DNA of 30,277 nucleotides from an uncultured Bacilli bacterium (GTDB lineage Bacteria; Bacillota_I; Bacilli_A; RF39; UBA660): the NCBI GenBank assembly GCA_934098445.1, contig CAKOOW010000011.1, positions 1 to 30,277 of the forward strand, given 5' to 3'. Below, one piece after another: positions 8,507 to 15,769 of this stretch. Both the position numbers and the translations under genes were made by a program. The notes beneath the pieces were generated by a model, which did no database searches, was not told the origin of the DNA, and saw only the letters and a program-made list of their open reading frames with translations. How positions within the stretch are numbered: position 1 is the first letter of the stretch; the number at the start of each line of letters is the position of its first letter.

Positions 8507-9558
8507 TTTTTACTGCTTGATGAACTAGAATTTTTATTTTCCTGAATCTTTAATAAGGAATTTTGAATATAATTAGTATAATTCTTGCTTAAATCATCAT
8601 CAACAATATCCATCCCATATTCTTTTCGAACTTCTTGCATAGATTTAATGTAAGCATCTTGATTATTAGTTAGATATTCACTAACTAAAGCATCAACAAT
8701 CTTATCACGAACAGATTCTAAATCAGCTTTTTCTTTAGTCTCGGTACGAAGTACTAAATGATATCCTAATTCAGTTTCCACAATATTAGTAGAATATTCA
8801 CCATCTTTTAGCTTATATGCTTCTGTTACTAAATTATTATAGTTAGAACCTAGAGTATCAGTATTAATATATCCTAAATCTCCACCATTATCTTTAGAAG
8901 AATCATCATTAGAATATTCTTTAGCTAAATTGCTGAATACTTCACTAATCTTGCTTTGATCAGCAGCTTTTAACTTATCAAGAGCTTCTTGAGCTTTAGC
9001 TTTCGCTTCATCTTTAGCCTTAGTCTTATCATCATCGGAAGCATCCTTAGCATAGTTTACACTAAATAATATTTGCGATACTTTAATATCTGGCTTAATT
9101 TCATCCTTATAATACTTCTTAATCTCTTTTTCAGAAATATTATTCTTTGCATAGTCCTCAGCGGCTTTACTTTGAAGATTACTTAAATAAACATAGTCTT
9201 GATATTCTTCTAAAGTTTGATATCCAGTATAAGTCTGAATAGCCGAAAGCAGTTTATCGCCGTAACTAGACTTTAATTGAGTCATTACCGATTCAGCATT
9301 CTTTTTAGCTTCCTCTGTATAATCGCTGTATTTCTTCTCTAATACTAATTTATCAATCATATTAAGAAGAACTTCTGTACCATATTTATCCTTCATTTGA
9401 TTATAAAAATCATTAATACTAATTTTTACATCATCCTTAAATGAGACAATAGCTTGTTCTCCGTTTTCTAGAGTTGGGATTTTTTTGGTGCCACAACCAC
9501 TAAGTAAAGTCATACTAGCTAAGCTTAACACTGCTAATTTTTGCACTTTTTTCTTCAT
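8503..9558 (-). CDS. prsA: PrsA-type foldase lipoprotein (parvulin peptidyl-prolyl isomerase)
   Basis: The 351-residue protein starts with a lipoprotein signal peptide: a Lys-rich N-terminus, a hydrophobic core, and lipobox L-S-G-C with lipidated Cys22. A SurA-like helical region follows. The parvulin (PPIC) domain lies at about residues 158-275, recognised by KVSQILFSV, FSNLAKEYSNDDSS, NGGDLGYI and the C-terminal ELGYHLVLR. A low-complexity Ser/Lys tail ends the protein. PrsA acts at the outer face of the membrane, folding secreted proteins and helping penicillin-binding proteins mature. The central parvulin domain carries an Asp/Lys/Ala-rich insertion after the first strand. The start has an AAGGAGA site 6-10 bases upstream. 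It is a single-gene unit with its own promoter and terminator, divergent from the tiny-peptide operon. Confidence 0.92.
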   Translation of the reverse strand: MKKKVQKLAVLSLASMTLLSGCGTKKIPTLENGEQAIVSFKDDVKISINDFYNQMKDKYGTEVLLNMIDKLVLEKKYSDYTEEAKKNAESVMTQLKSSYGDKLLSAIQTYTGYQTLEEYQDYVYLSNLQSKAAEDYAKNNISEKEIKKYYKDEIKPDIKVSQILFSVNYAKDASDDDKTKAKDEAKAKAQEALDKLKAADQSKISEVFSNLAKEYSNDDSSKDNGGDLGYINTDTLGSNYNNLVTEAYKLKDGEYSTNIVETELGYHLVLRTETKEKADLESVRDKIVDALVSEYLTNNQDAYIKSMQEVRKEYGMDIVDDDLSKNYTNYIQNSLLKIQENKNSSSSSSKK

Positions 9559-9580
9559 TTTTTCTATCTCCTTCTAGGAC

Positions 9581-9586
9581 ATTATA
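9581..9586 (-). promoter_or_regulatory. prsA promoter (extended -10)
   Basis: On the minus strand TGC directly precedes a perfect TATAAT, an extended -10 element, about 22 bases upstream of the prsA ATG. No convincing -35 box is visible at 16-18 bases, which is common for extended -10 promoters. Confidence 0.7.
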
Positions 9587-9766
9587 GCATAAATACGGGA
9601 TTTGGTACTAGTAATTAAGTCTTTTTTCTTAGTTTTTCCTTTTAAAGATGTTAAATTTATCTCAAGTATTTTCTTTAAGTAAATAAAATCTTTGGCAATA
9701 ATTGTAGTTGATACAAATAAAAGATAAGAAAAATATCATACACAAAAATTAAACCTTACCATAAGA

Positions 9767-9772
9767 TATAAT
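9767..9772 (+). promoter_or_regulatory. Candidate -10 box of the tiny-peptide operon
   Basis: TATAAT lies 25 bases before the first tiny ORF, with no clear sigma-A -35. Overlapping bases 9760-9768 (CATAAGATA) fit the CATA-N3-TA pattern known for sporulation sigma-K -10 elements, but this short match may be chance. Confidence 0.45.
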
Positions 9773-9797
9773 GAGACTTATAAAAGGAGGGAAATTT

Positions 9798-9890
9798 ATG
9801 AATAACGGATGTGGATGCAACAGCATGGGACCTGCTATTATCTTAGTTTTATTTATATTATTAATTATCATAGTTGGAGCATTTATTTAA
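9798..9890 (+). CDS. Tiny transmembrane peptide, YjcZ-like (30 aa)
   Basis: The 30-residue ORF has a strong AAAGGAGGG site 8 bases before the ATG. It encodes a short polar head with Gly/Cys/Asn (MNNGCGCNSMGP) and a single hydrophobic segment rich in Ile and Leu ending GAFI. This layout (Gly-rich head, then FILLIIIVGA) matches the tiny membrane proteins of Bacilli annotated as the YjcZ family, several of which are sporulation-associated. The two head cysteines are unusual. It heads a two-gene operon with the next peptide, separated by 9 bases, and both lie between a TATAAT box and a terminator. Length, composition and ribosome site make it a real gene; its role is unknown. Confidence 0.75.
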   Translation: MNNGCGCNSMGPAIILVLFILLIIIVGAFI

Positions 9891-9899
9891 GGTGATACT

Positions 9900-10016
9900 A
9901 TGGAAAAGTGTGTAAAAAAAGACAAATGTTCTAATCAAACCAACCAAAACTACTTATTTATAATAGTACTTTATATCTTACTTGCTATTATACTATCTAG
10001 TTTTATCTTTTATTAA
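9900..10016 (+). CDS. Second tiny transmembrane peptide (38 aa), Cys/Lys-rich head
   Basis: This 38-residue ORF is preceded by GGTGAT as a ribosome site, 9 bases after the previous stop. The head (MEKCVKKDKCSNQTNQN) is strongly basic with two cysteines five residues apart. A single hydrophobic helix of about 20 residues follows (FIIVLYILLAIILSSFIFY). The basic head suggests N-in orientation. It is not recognised as a named family. Its partner gene is a YjcZ-like peptide, so the two may act together in a membrane. The terminator overlaps the stop codon. Confidence 0.6.
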   Translation: MEKCVKKDKCSNQTNQNYLFIIVLYILLAIILSSFIFY

Positions 10017-10036
10017 AAGGGGAAATCCCTTTTTTT
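10015..10036 (+). terminator. Terminator of the tiny-peptide operon
   Basis: AAAAGGG (10015-10021), a 5-base loop and CCCTTTT (10027-10033), continuing into a T run. The first arm overlaps the stop codon of the 38-residue peptide gene. Confidence 0.8.
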
Positions 10037-10062
10037 CTAATGCTTTTTTCTTAGATTTATAT

Positions 10063-10068
10063 TATAAT
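10063..10068 (+). promoter_or_regulatory. ftsK -10 box, decides the start codon
   Basis: A perfect TATAAT contains the first in-frame ATG (10067). Transcription from it would begin near 10075, so translation must start at the later ATG at 10097. The -35 region is weak. Confidence 0.55.
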
Positions 10069-10096
10069 GGAAGTGCATAAGAAAGTAGGGCGTGTT

Positions 10097-12373
10097 ATGG
10101 CAAAGAAGAAAAAACGTAAAAATAGTGATGAGAAAAAACTGGGATATAGTGTAGAATTGACAGGACTTATTATTGTTTTAATTGGCATCATTGGCTTTGG
10201 ATTTGGTCTTGTTGGGGCTTTGTTTAAGAAGTTTTCCATCTTTTTAGTTGGAGAATTTTGGTATCTTTTACTAATCCTTTTGATAATTATTGGTTTCTTG
10301 ATGTTATTTCGTCGTCATTTACCAGACTTTAAATCAGCTAAATTTATTGGAGTTTTCATTCTCCTAGGAGTAATCTTAATCCTTGCTCACTCTAACTTCA
10401 TTAAAAATAATCCTAACTTTATTAGTGTTATTAATGCTACTAAAGATAATTATATGGGGAGAGTTGCTAGTATTAATGGTACTGGTCCCATTCTTTCTAG
10501 TGGGGATACTTCTATTACTGTTGGGGGTGGTTTAATTGGAGCCATCCTTTCTGGGGGACTTGTCCAATTCTTTGGCTATCCAGGAACGATGATTGTTATT
10601 ATCATTAGTGCTATCTTTGGAATTATACTTTTCTTTGATATTAATCCTGCTGAAATCTATTCGAAAATCAAAGAACTTATTGTTGATACTTTCTTTGATA
10701 GTGATGATGATGAAGATGATGAGGAGGAAGAAAATTCTAATGAAGAAGTTCCCATTACAACCGCAACCCCTAATCATGAAAATGATAACAAAGTAGTTAT
10801 TACTAGTGTAGAGGAGTTAAAAAACCATCCTATATCGGAGCAACCTCGAGAAATTCCTGTTACGACCGGCGAAACTACGCAAATAAGTGAACCTCAAGAA
10901 GATAAACTAGTATTTGTTAATGATAATTATCGTCTTCCGGATATTAATAAAATCTTAGACCCTATAAAGAAAGATAATAAGACTAATTCCACAGAATTTA
11001 TCCGTAGTAATAAAAACATCTTAGAAAGAGTCTTAAAAGAATTTGGTATTGATGGAAAAGTTGTAGAAATTCATATGGGACCCGCTGTTACCCAGTATGA
11101 AGTCCATATTCCGGCCGGGACTAAATTAAGTCGTATTGTCTCTTTAGATAAAGAAATTGCTCTTGGGATGGCTGCTAAGTCTGTTAAGATAGAAGCTCCT
11201 ATTCCTGGCAAGAATACAGTTGGCATTGAAATACCTAATCCCGTTATTTCTTCTGTCCAAATTAAAGAAGTTATGGCTAATATTCCTCCTAATCAATTAA
11301 AAGCTAAGATTTTAGTGTCTTTAGGAAAAGATATTATGGGTCGCGTTCAGACTGCCGATATTTCTAAAATGCCTCATCTTCTAGTAGCAGGGTCAACCGG
11401 TTCTGGTAAATCTGTTTGTATTAATTCGTTTATTGCTAGTATTTTGATGCGTTATCGTCCTGATGAAGTAAAACTGATGATGGTTGATCCTAAGAAGGTT
11501 GAACTTTCTAACTATAATGGTGTCCCTCATCTATTATGTCCGGTTGTTACCGATCCCAAGAAAGCTTCCTTAGCCCTCCAAAGAATTGTTGAAGAAATGG
11601 AACACCGTTATGACTTATTCGAAGAAAACGGCGTTAAAAATATTTCTGGTTACAATGAGATGATTGATAAATATAATGAAGATAATCCTGATTGTAAAAA
11701 GAAAAAAATGACTTATATAGTAGTTATTATCGATGAGTTAGCTGATCTGATGATGGTAGCGTCTAAAGAAGTTGAAGACTCTATTATGCGTATTACTCAA
11801 ATGGCTCGTGCCGCTGGTATCCATTTAATCGTTGCTACACAGCGTCCTTCGACTGATGTTATTACCGGTGTTGTTAAAGCTAATATTCCATCTCGTATTT
11901 CCTTTGCTGTATCCAGTCAAATTGATTCCCGTACTATTTTAGACTGTTCAGGAGCGGAAAAACTATTAGGAAAAGGGGATATGTTATATCTACCAATGGG
12001 AGAAAATGCTCCTATCCGTATCCAAGGTTGTTTTATTTCCGATGATGAGATTAGAAGATTAATTGAATATGTTTGTTCTCAACAACAAGCTAACTATGAT
12101 ACTCACATTACGGCTCCTAAAGAAGAAGACCATAATCCCGTATCTGGGGAAAAAGAAGACTATGAAGACCCGTTATATAATGAAATCGTTGAATTTGCAA
12201 TTTCGACGGGTAAAATCTCCGCCTCACTTCTTCAAAGAAGATTCCGTCTTGGCTATAATCGTGCCGCTCGTTGTATTGATCTCTTAGAAGAACGCGGTAT
12301 TATTGGACCAGCTAACGGTTCTAAACCACGGGAAGTCTTAGTTAAATTAGAACAAAAAACACCACAAGATTAA
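10097..12373 (+). CDS. ftsK: FtsK/SpoIIIE DNA translocase
   Basis: The 758-residue product has the full FtsK/SpoIIIE architecture: a basic N-terminus (MAKKKKRKN), several membrane helices within residues 20-190, an acidic linker at about 201-216 (DDDEDDEEEE), an alpha domain, the beta motor domain and a C-terminal winged-helix gamma domain. The Walker A motif GSTGSGKS is near residue 431 and Walker B VVIIDELADLMM near 542; MARAAGIHLIVATQRPS is a further FtsK signature. The gamma domain (about 692-755, with TGKISASLLQRRFRLGYNRA) reads the polarity sequences that direct DNA pumping. It moves chromosome termini through the septum and activates dimer resolution. The start at 10097 is preferred over the in-frame ATG at 10067, which sits in the -10 box. 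The stop overlaps the end of the convergent methyltransferase gene. Confidence 0.95.
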   Translation: MAKKKKRKNSDEKKLGYSVELTGLIIVLIGIIGFGFGLVGALFKKFSIFLVGEFWYLLLILLIIIGFLMLFRRHLPDFKSAKFIGVFILLGVILILAHSNFIKNNPNFISVINATKDNYMGRVASINGTGPILSSGDTSITVGGGLIGAILSGGLVQFFGYPGTMIVIIISAIFGIILFFDINPAEIYSKIKELIVDTFFDSDDDEDDEEEENSNEEVPITTATPNHENDNKVVITSVEELKNHPISEQPREIPVTTGETTQISEPQEDKLVFVNDNYRLPDINKILDPIKKDNKTNSTEFIRSNKNILERVLKEFGIDGKVVEIHMGPAVTQYEVHIPAGTKLSRIVSLDKEIALGMAAKSVKIEAPIPGKNTVGIEIPNPVISSVQIKEVMANIPPNQLKAKILVSLGKDIMGRVQTADISKMPHLLVAGSTGSGKSVCINSFIASILMRYRPDEVKLMMVDPKKVELSNYNGVPHLLCPVVTDPKKASLALQRIVEEMEHRYDLFEENGVKNISGYNEMIDKYNEDNPDCKKKKMTYIVVIIDELADLMMVASKEVEDSIMRITQMARAAGIHLIVATQRPSTDVITGVVKANIPSRISFAVSSQIDSRTILDCSGAEKLLGKGDMLYLPMGENAPIRIQGCFISDDEIRRLIEYVCSQQQANYDTHITAPKEEDHNPVSGEKEDYEDPLYNEIVEFAISTGKISASLLQRRFRLGYNRAARCIDLLEERGIIGPANGSKPREVLVKLEQKTPQD

Positions 12374-12384
12374 TTTCTTGTGGT
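12361..12384. terminator. Bidirectional terminator shared by ftsK and the gmk operon
   Basis: ACCACAAGA (12361-12369) pairs with TCTTGTGGT (12376-12384) around a 6-base loop. T runs follow on both strands. Both converging stop codons lie in the loop. Confidence 0.85.
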
Positions 12385-13143
12385 TTTTACAATATCTAAG
12401 ACATGTCTAGATAATCCTAAATATTCATAATTTTCACATCTTTTTAAATGAAAATCTATATACATCTTAAATTCTTCTTCACTCATCTTATTAAGAATAG
12501 GTCTTATATACTCACTCATTCCTTCTTGACTAATAATCTTTATTCTCTTTAAATGACACTCCTTATTAAGTTTATCTATAGACTCTAAAGTATCAAAACT
12601 ATATAAATTATCTTCCTTATCTTTAATAAGATAACAATCTCTAAGATTATCCTTTTCTTTAATGATATTTCCATCTATAAACCCATGTTTTAAAATAGCA
12701 TAATCATTAAGACAATAAATAATCATCAAAGTACCATTATCATTTAGATACTTTAAAGCCTCTTTAAGCGCTAAAGACTTATCATTTCCAAAAAGATGAT
12801 AGATAGGACCAAATAACAAAATAACATCATACTTATTATTCTTTAAGAAACTTAAATCCAAAGCATTCCCAAGATAACTCTTAATCCCGGGAATTTTACT
12901 ATTTAAGACTCTTAAATTATGTTTAACTAACTCAACCGCTGTTACATCATAATCCTGGTCACTTAAATATTTACTATAGACTCCCGTCCCCGCTCCGACA
13001 TCAAGTACTTTAGGATTTTTATAACTCCTTAAAACTTCATCTAAATACTTAATAGTCGTATAATATTCTACCAGACCATGTCTTCTTAAAAGTCTCTTAT
13101 CTTCATTAAACTTATTATAATAAGTCTCTAAAAGCTTATTCAT
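12370..13143 (-). CDS. Class I SAM-dependent methyltransferase
   Basis: This 257-residue protein has the Rossmann-type methyltransferase core. Motif I is VLDVGAGTGVYSKYL at about residues 45-59, followed by the acidic end of strand 2 (VTAVEL), GNALDLSFL, and DVILLFGPIYHLF as the motif IV region. The N-terminal FNEDKRLLRRHGLVEYYTT is typical of a widespread, functionally uncharacterised Bacillota methyltransferase group. There is no NPPY or DPPY motif, so it is unlikely to be a DNA or RNA amino-methyltransferase. It overlaps the end of gmk by 8 bases, so it is co-transcribed and probably coupled. Its 3' end overlaps that of ftsK by 3 bases. Substrate unknown. Confidence 0.8.
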   Translation of the reverse strand: MNKLLETYYNKFNEDKRLLRRHGLVEYYTTIKYLDEVLRSYKNPKVLDVGAGTGVYSKYLSDQDYDVTAVELVKHNLRVLNSKIPGIKSYLGNALDLSFLKNNKYDVILLFGPIYHLFGNDKSLALKEALKYLNDNGTLMIIYCLNDYAILKHGFIDGNIIKEKDNLRDCYLIKDKEDNLYSFDTLESIDKLNKECHLKRIKIISQEGMSEYIRPILNKMSEEEFKMYIDFHLKRCENYEYLGLSRHVLDIVKTTRN

Positions 13144-13831
13144 CCTTAGAATCTACCATTACATGATTAACAAACTCCACATCATCTCTTAAAGCCTCAT
13201 GTAACTCTTCTTCCATATTCCCAACATAAACATTTTCAATTCTAGATACTCTAAGTCTTTCCGATACTAAAATAGCTTCTACTTTTCTAACCGCTGTATC
13301 TAAATCATCATTAATAACTACATAGTTATAATTATTATAATAGTTTATCTCTTGATAAGCCTTCTTAAAACGCTTAATAATTTTCTCTGTATCTTCCGTA
13401 TTACGTTTCTTTAATCTTTTTACTAATTCCCTCATTGAAGGTGGCATAATAAAGATGAATATCGCCTCTGGAAACTCTTCCTTAATCTTTAAAGCCCCTT
13501 GAATTTCAATTTCTAAGATAACATCTTTTCCCTGGTCTAAAAAATCATTAATCTTAGACTTTGGAGTTCCATAGTAATTATCATTATACATTGCATACTC
13601 TAAGAAATCATTATTCTTAATATGTTTTTCAAACTCTTCCTTACTTACAAAGAAATAATCAATTCCATCGACTTCTTCCCCGCGTGGAGCGCGACTAGTC
13701 ATGGATACCGATACCCAAAAATTATGATAATAATTTTTAAGCTCTCTAATAATACTATCTTTTCCAGCTCCTGATGGCCCACTTAAGACAATCAAATTAC
13801 CCTTTTCACATTCATTTACAATTTTTTCCAT
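13136..13831 (-). CDS. gmk: Guanylate kinase
   Basis: The 231-residue enzyme phosphorylates GMP to GDP with ATP in the cytoplasm, feeding GTP, dGTP and (p)ppGpp pools. The P-loop GPSGAGKD is at residues 18-25. The GMP-binding region follows with SMTSRAPRGEEVDGIDYFFV, then the family motif FLEYAMYNDNYYGTP and DVILEIEIQGA, and the lid region with RLKKRNTEDTEKIIKR. It is about 20 residues longer than typical Gmk, mostly as an acidic C-terminal tail. A GAAAGGGA ribosome site precedes the ATG. It is the first gene of a two-gene minus-strand operon from an extended -10 promoter. The usual neighbour rpoZ is absent, replaced by the methyltransferase. Confidence 0.95.
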   Translation of the reverse strand: MEKIVNECEKGNLIVLSGPSGAGKDSIIRELKNYYHNFWVSVSMTSRAPRGEEVDGIDYFFVSKEEFEKHIKNNDFLEYAMYNDNYYGTPKSKINDFLDQGKDVILEIEIQGALKIKEEFPEAIFIFIMPPSMRELVKRLKKRNTEDTEKIIKRFKKAYQEINYYNNYNYVVINDDLDTAVRKVEAILVSERLRVSRIENVYVGNMEEELHEALRDDVEFVNHVMVDSKDE

Positions 13832-13857
13832 AAATATCCCTTTCTTAAATTTGTTTT

Positions 13858-13863
13858 AGTATA
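13858..13863 (-). promoter_or_regulatory. gmk operon promoter (extended -10)
   Basis: On the minus strand TGC precedes TATACT, 26 bases upstream of the gmk ATG. It is the same extended -10 form as at prsA, again without a clear -35 box. Confidence 0.65.
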
Positions 13864-13941
13864 GCACATTAATACCATCTTGGGATAAAATTTAATAGTA
13901 TTTTTATCATTATTTGGATATAATATCTTTAGGAGGTCCAA

Positions 13942-14202
13942 GTGAAAGAACTAGTTAATGTCAAAGTAGACAAAGATTTAAAAAGTAATTGTGATGAATT
14001 ATTTGATAGCCTAGGCTTAGACACAGAAACTGCTATCAACATTTTCTTAACCGCATCATTGCATCATATGGGTATTCCTTTTCATATCGGTTTCGATGAT
14101 TGTGAATGTGATTGCGATTGTGATTGTGACTGTGATTGTGACTGTGATGAATGTGAATGCGATTGTGAAAAATGTGATTCTCATTGTGAAGACGGTGACT
14201 AA
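13942..14202 (+). CDS. RelB/DinJ-like ribbon-helix-helix protein with a Cys-Asp repeat tail
   Basis: The 86-residue product has two parts. Residues 1-50 match DinJ/RelB antitoxins: ELVNVKVDKDLKSNCDELF (strand and helix 1), then LGLDTETAINIFLTASLHH and MGIPFHI, which is the family's typical end of the ribbon-helix-helix domain. From residue 54 a tail of alternating Cys and Asp/Glu begins: eight Cys-acid pairs in a row, then five more cysteines, 13 Cys in all with one His. Such density suggests metal binding; this is inference. The start is GTG, chosen because a perfect AGGAGG lies 6 bases upstream. No RelE/YafQ-type toxin gene is adjacent: the next gene, more than 300 bases away, is an XRE regulator. 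In canonical DinJ the C-terminal part binds the toxin, so the tail replaces that function. Confidence 0.85.
   Translation: MKELVNVKVDKDLKSNCDELFDSLGLDTETAINIFLTASLHHMGIPFHIGFDDCECDCDCDCDCDCDCDECECDCEKCDSHCEDGD
14101..14148 (+). repeat. In-frame hexanucleotide repeat encoding (Cys-Asp/Glu)8
   Basis: Eight tandem 6-base units of the form TGY-GAN, with third-position variation (TGT/TGC, GAT/GAC/GAA). A unit gain or loss would keep the frame, so tail length could vary between strains. Confidence 0.9.
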
Positions 14203-14218
14203 TTGGTCACTTTTTTTC
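14194..14218 (+). terminator. Terminator of the Cys-tailed DinJ-like gene
   Basis: GTGAC (14195-14199), 6-base loop, GTCAC (14206-14210), then seven T. The stop codon (14200-14202) lies in the loop. Confidence 0.75.
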
Positions 14219-14463
14219 TTGCCTAAAAGTAAATGTAGGCTTATTATATATATCTATAAGAATATAAACATCTAAGAATATTTTCCTTATTTATATAAGG
14301 AAGGTTAAATGATTAATCCTAAAGAGGGGATGTAGTTTAAATACCTAGTTTACTTTTGGAAAAAGTTTTGATAAGATAATATTACTAAAGTGAGTACAAA
14401 ATGTTTATAAATATATATTGCAAACCCGGGACTAAATTCTTTTTATTCTGTGCAAACTTTCCC
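14219..14463. other. Non-coding stretch with one strong hairpin
   Basis: No gene is supported here. The one clear structure is an 8-bp hairpin, TTCCTTAT (14283-14290) with ATAAGGAA (14295-14302) and a 4-base loop, not followed by a T run. A CCCGGG palindrome lies near 14426. The XRE promoter begins at 14464. Confidence 0.6.
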
Positions 14464-14491
14464 TTGACAAATGGTAAAAAGATGTTAAACT
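14464..14491 (+). promoter_or_regulatory. Promoter of the XRE regulator gene
   Basis: A perfect -35 TTGACA (14464-14469), a 16-base spacer, and TAAACT (14486-14491), about 32 bases before the ATG. Confidence 0.65.
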
Positions 14492-14523
14492 AGTCACTAT
14501 CGAAAGGAAGAACAGGTGGGTTT

Positions 14524-14883
14524 ATGGTAAAAGGTGAAAGACTAAAAAACTTAAGAAAAGCAAAAGGGCTTACCCAAAGTGAGTTAGGGCAGTTAATTGG
14601 TGTTAAAAAATCCGTAATTTGTCTATATGAAAGAGAACTTCGTAATCCGACTTTAGAAAGTATTATCAAATTATGTGAAATTTTCAATGTCGATGCCGAT
14701 TACTTAATTGGCAGTGATACTTTAGTAAGTGTTAGTGATGCTGATAAGAAAGATGAAGTAGTAGCTATGACTAAAGATGAAGTCTATTTTATGGTCGAAC
14801 TTCGTAAGAATCAAAGTGCTTATAGTACGTTAATTAGTGATCCTAAAAGAGGAATTGATCTAATTAAATCAAAGATATGCTAG
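14524..14883 (+). CDS. XRE-family (Cro/CI-type) helix-turn-helix regulator
   Basis: The 119-residue protein has a classic HTH_3 domain at residues 5-62: RLKNLRKAKGLTQSELGQLI, VKKSVICLYERELRNPTLE and IIKLCEIFNVDADYLIG. The end of that domain (DADYLIG) is typical of phage- and mobile-element-type repressors. The C-terminal 50 residues contain an acidic linker (SDADKKDEVVAMTKDE) and a short helix, presumably for dimerisation; no peptidase or toxin domain is seen. The ATG is preceded by an AGGTGGG site. The gene has its own consensus-like promoter. It is followed after 58 bases by an unknown ORF with a separate extended -10, so it may regulate that gene. The target operator is not evident. Confidence 0.85.
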   Translation: MVKGERLKNLRKAKGLTQSELGQLIGVKKSVICLYERELRNPTLESIIKLCEIFNVDADYLIGSDTLVSVSDADKKDEVVAMTKDEVYFMVELRKNQSAYSTLISDPKRGIDLIKSKIC

Positions 14884-14911
14884 AATACTAGAATTTTAGA
14901 AAAATTTATGG

Positions 14912-14917
14912 TATAGT
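14912..14917 (+). promoter_or_regulatory. Candidate extended -10 promoter of the 244-residue ORF
   Basis: TGG-TATAGT ends 24 bases before the ATG at 14942, with a poor -35 (TAGAAT, 14889-14894, 17-base spacing). The gene may also be read through from the XRE promoter. Confidence 0.5.
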
Positions 14918-14941
14918 TAGCAAGGAATGATGGGGTAAGAT

Positions 14942-15676
14942 ATGAAAAGAATAGTTGAAGATTTAGTAAAAAAATTAGCGTATGAAGAAAGACAGTGTAT
15001 TTATGGTTTAGCTCGCAAAGGGGAAATATCTCAAAATGAGATAGAAAATTATATGTATGTTGTTGAAAGCTTAACTAGAATAAATATGACTGGATTTAAT
15101 TTTAATTTTGAAACTGTTAATCAATTAGGAATTGACAATTGTTGTGCCTTTTTTAAAGCAATTTGTGAGCAATATAGTAAATTTGCTAATCCAAATAATG
15201 AGTTTGCTGCATATGAAGCACATCAAGAAAGATGTGAAATAGAAGTTCCCGGTAGCAATGCCAAGGCTCCTAAAAAAATGAGTATAGGCTTATATGATTG
15301 TGCATCAATAATCGATAAGGCAATTGATGAAAATTACAACGAATTAAAAAATGGCTGTATGTATGGAAATTCAGATGAGACTGTTTACAGATATGCACAA
15401 GTTAATACTTTTGCTGATGTGTATTACAGAATTAGAGATTTAATTGAAGGAAAAAGCTACTTTGACGGTAAATTAATGTCGGAATATAGGAAATTACCTA
15501 CTGGATTTGTCAGTGAAAGTGATACTTTAATTTCAAGTTATGCACACCGTAAAAATATATCAAAAGAAGATGCAAAAAAAGAATTATTACAAACTTTAGC
15601 TGATGGATTTACGGTACTTAGTAAAACACCAATTAAGGTTGAAAAATCATCATTAGAATTTAAGGCAGGACGTTAA
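14942..15676 (+). CDS. Unknown 244-residue protein downstream of the XRE regulator
   Basis: I do not recognise this protein. It is soluble in appearance, with no signal peptide or membrane segment, and mainly helical at the N-terminus (IVEDLVKKLAYEERQCIYGLA). The centre is richer in Cys and aromatic residues (DNCCAFFKAICEQYSKFA). A Lys/Ala/Pro spacer is at about residue 106 (NAKAPKKMSIGLYD), followed by two further helical stretches ending TPIKVEKSSLEFKAGR. Codon use is slightly less biased than in the core genes, with more TGT/TGC and CAC/CAT, suggesting an accessory gene. The ATG has a weak GGGGTAAG site. It ends at a clear terminator. Pairing with an XRE repressor resembles many two-gene accessory or defence cassettes, but no motif supports a specific role. 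Confidence 0.7.
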   Translation: MKRIVEDLVKKLAYEERQCIYGLARKGEISQNEIENYMYVVESLTRINMTGFNFNFETVNQLGIDNCCAFFKAICEQYSKFANPNNEFAAYEAHQERCEIEVPGSNAKAPKKMSIGLYDCASIIDKAIDENYNELKNGCMYGNSDETVYRYAQVNTFADVYYRIRDLIEGKSYFDGKLMSEYRKLPTGFVSESDTLISSYAHRKNISKEDAKKELLQTLADGFTVLSKTPIKVEKSSLEFKAGR

Positions 15677-15710
15677 CATTTTTAATTTTTTGAATAAAAG
15701 ATATGCTAAG

Positions 15711-15736
15711 GAATCTAGAAAACTAGATTTTTTTTC
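15711..15736 (+). terminator. Terminator after the 244-residue ORF
   Basis: AATCTAG (15712-15718), AAAA loop, CTAGATT (15723-15729), then a run of T. Confidence 0.85.
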
Positions 15737-15769
15737 TTCTTAGAAGAATATAATTTATTAGGTGATTTA

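Noticed and set aside
10067..10096. N-terminal extension of FtsK from ATG 10067
   Set aside because: This ATG lies inside the TATAAT -10 box and has no ribosome site.
14101..14148. Short tandem repeat as a CRISPR or origin iteron
   Set aside because: The 6-base units are contiguous, in frame and within a coding region, with no spacers.
14400..14493. 30-codon ORF before the XRE gene
   Set aside because: It has no ribosome site, runs through the TTGACA/TAAACT promoter and has no protein-like pattern.
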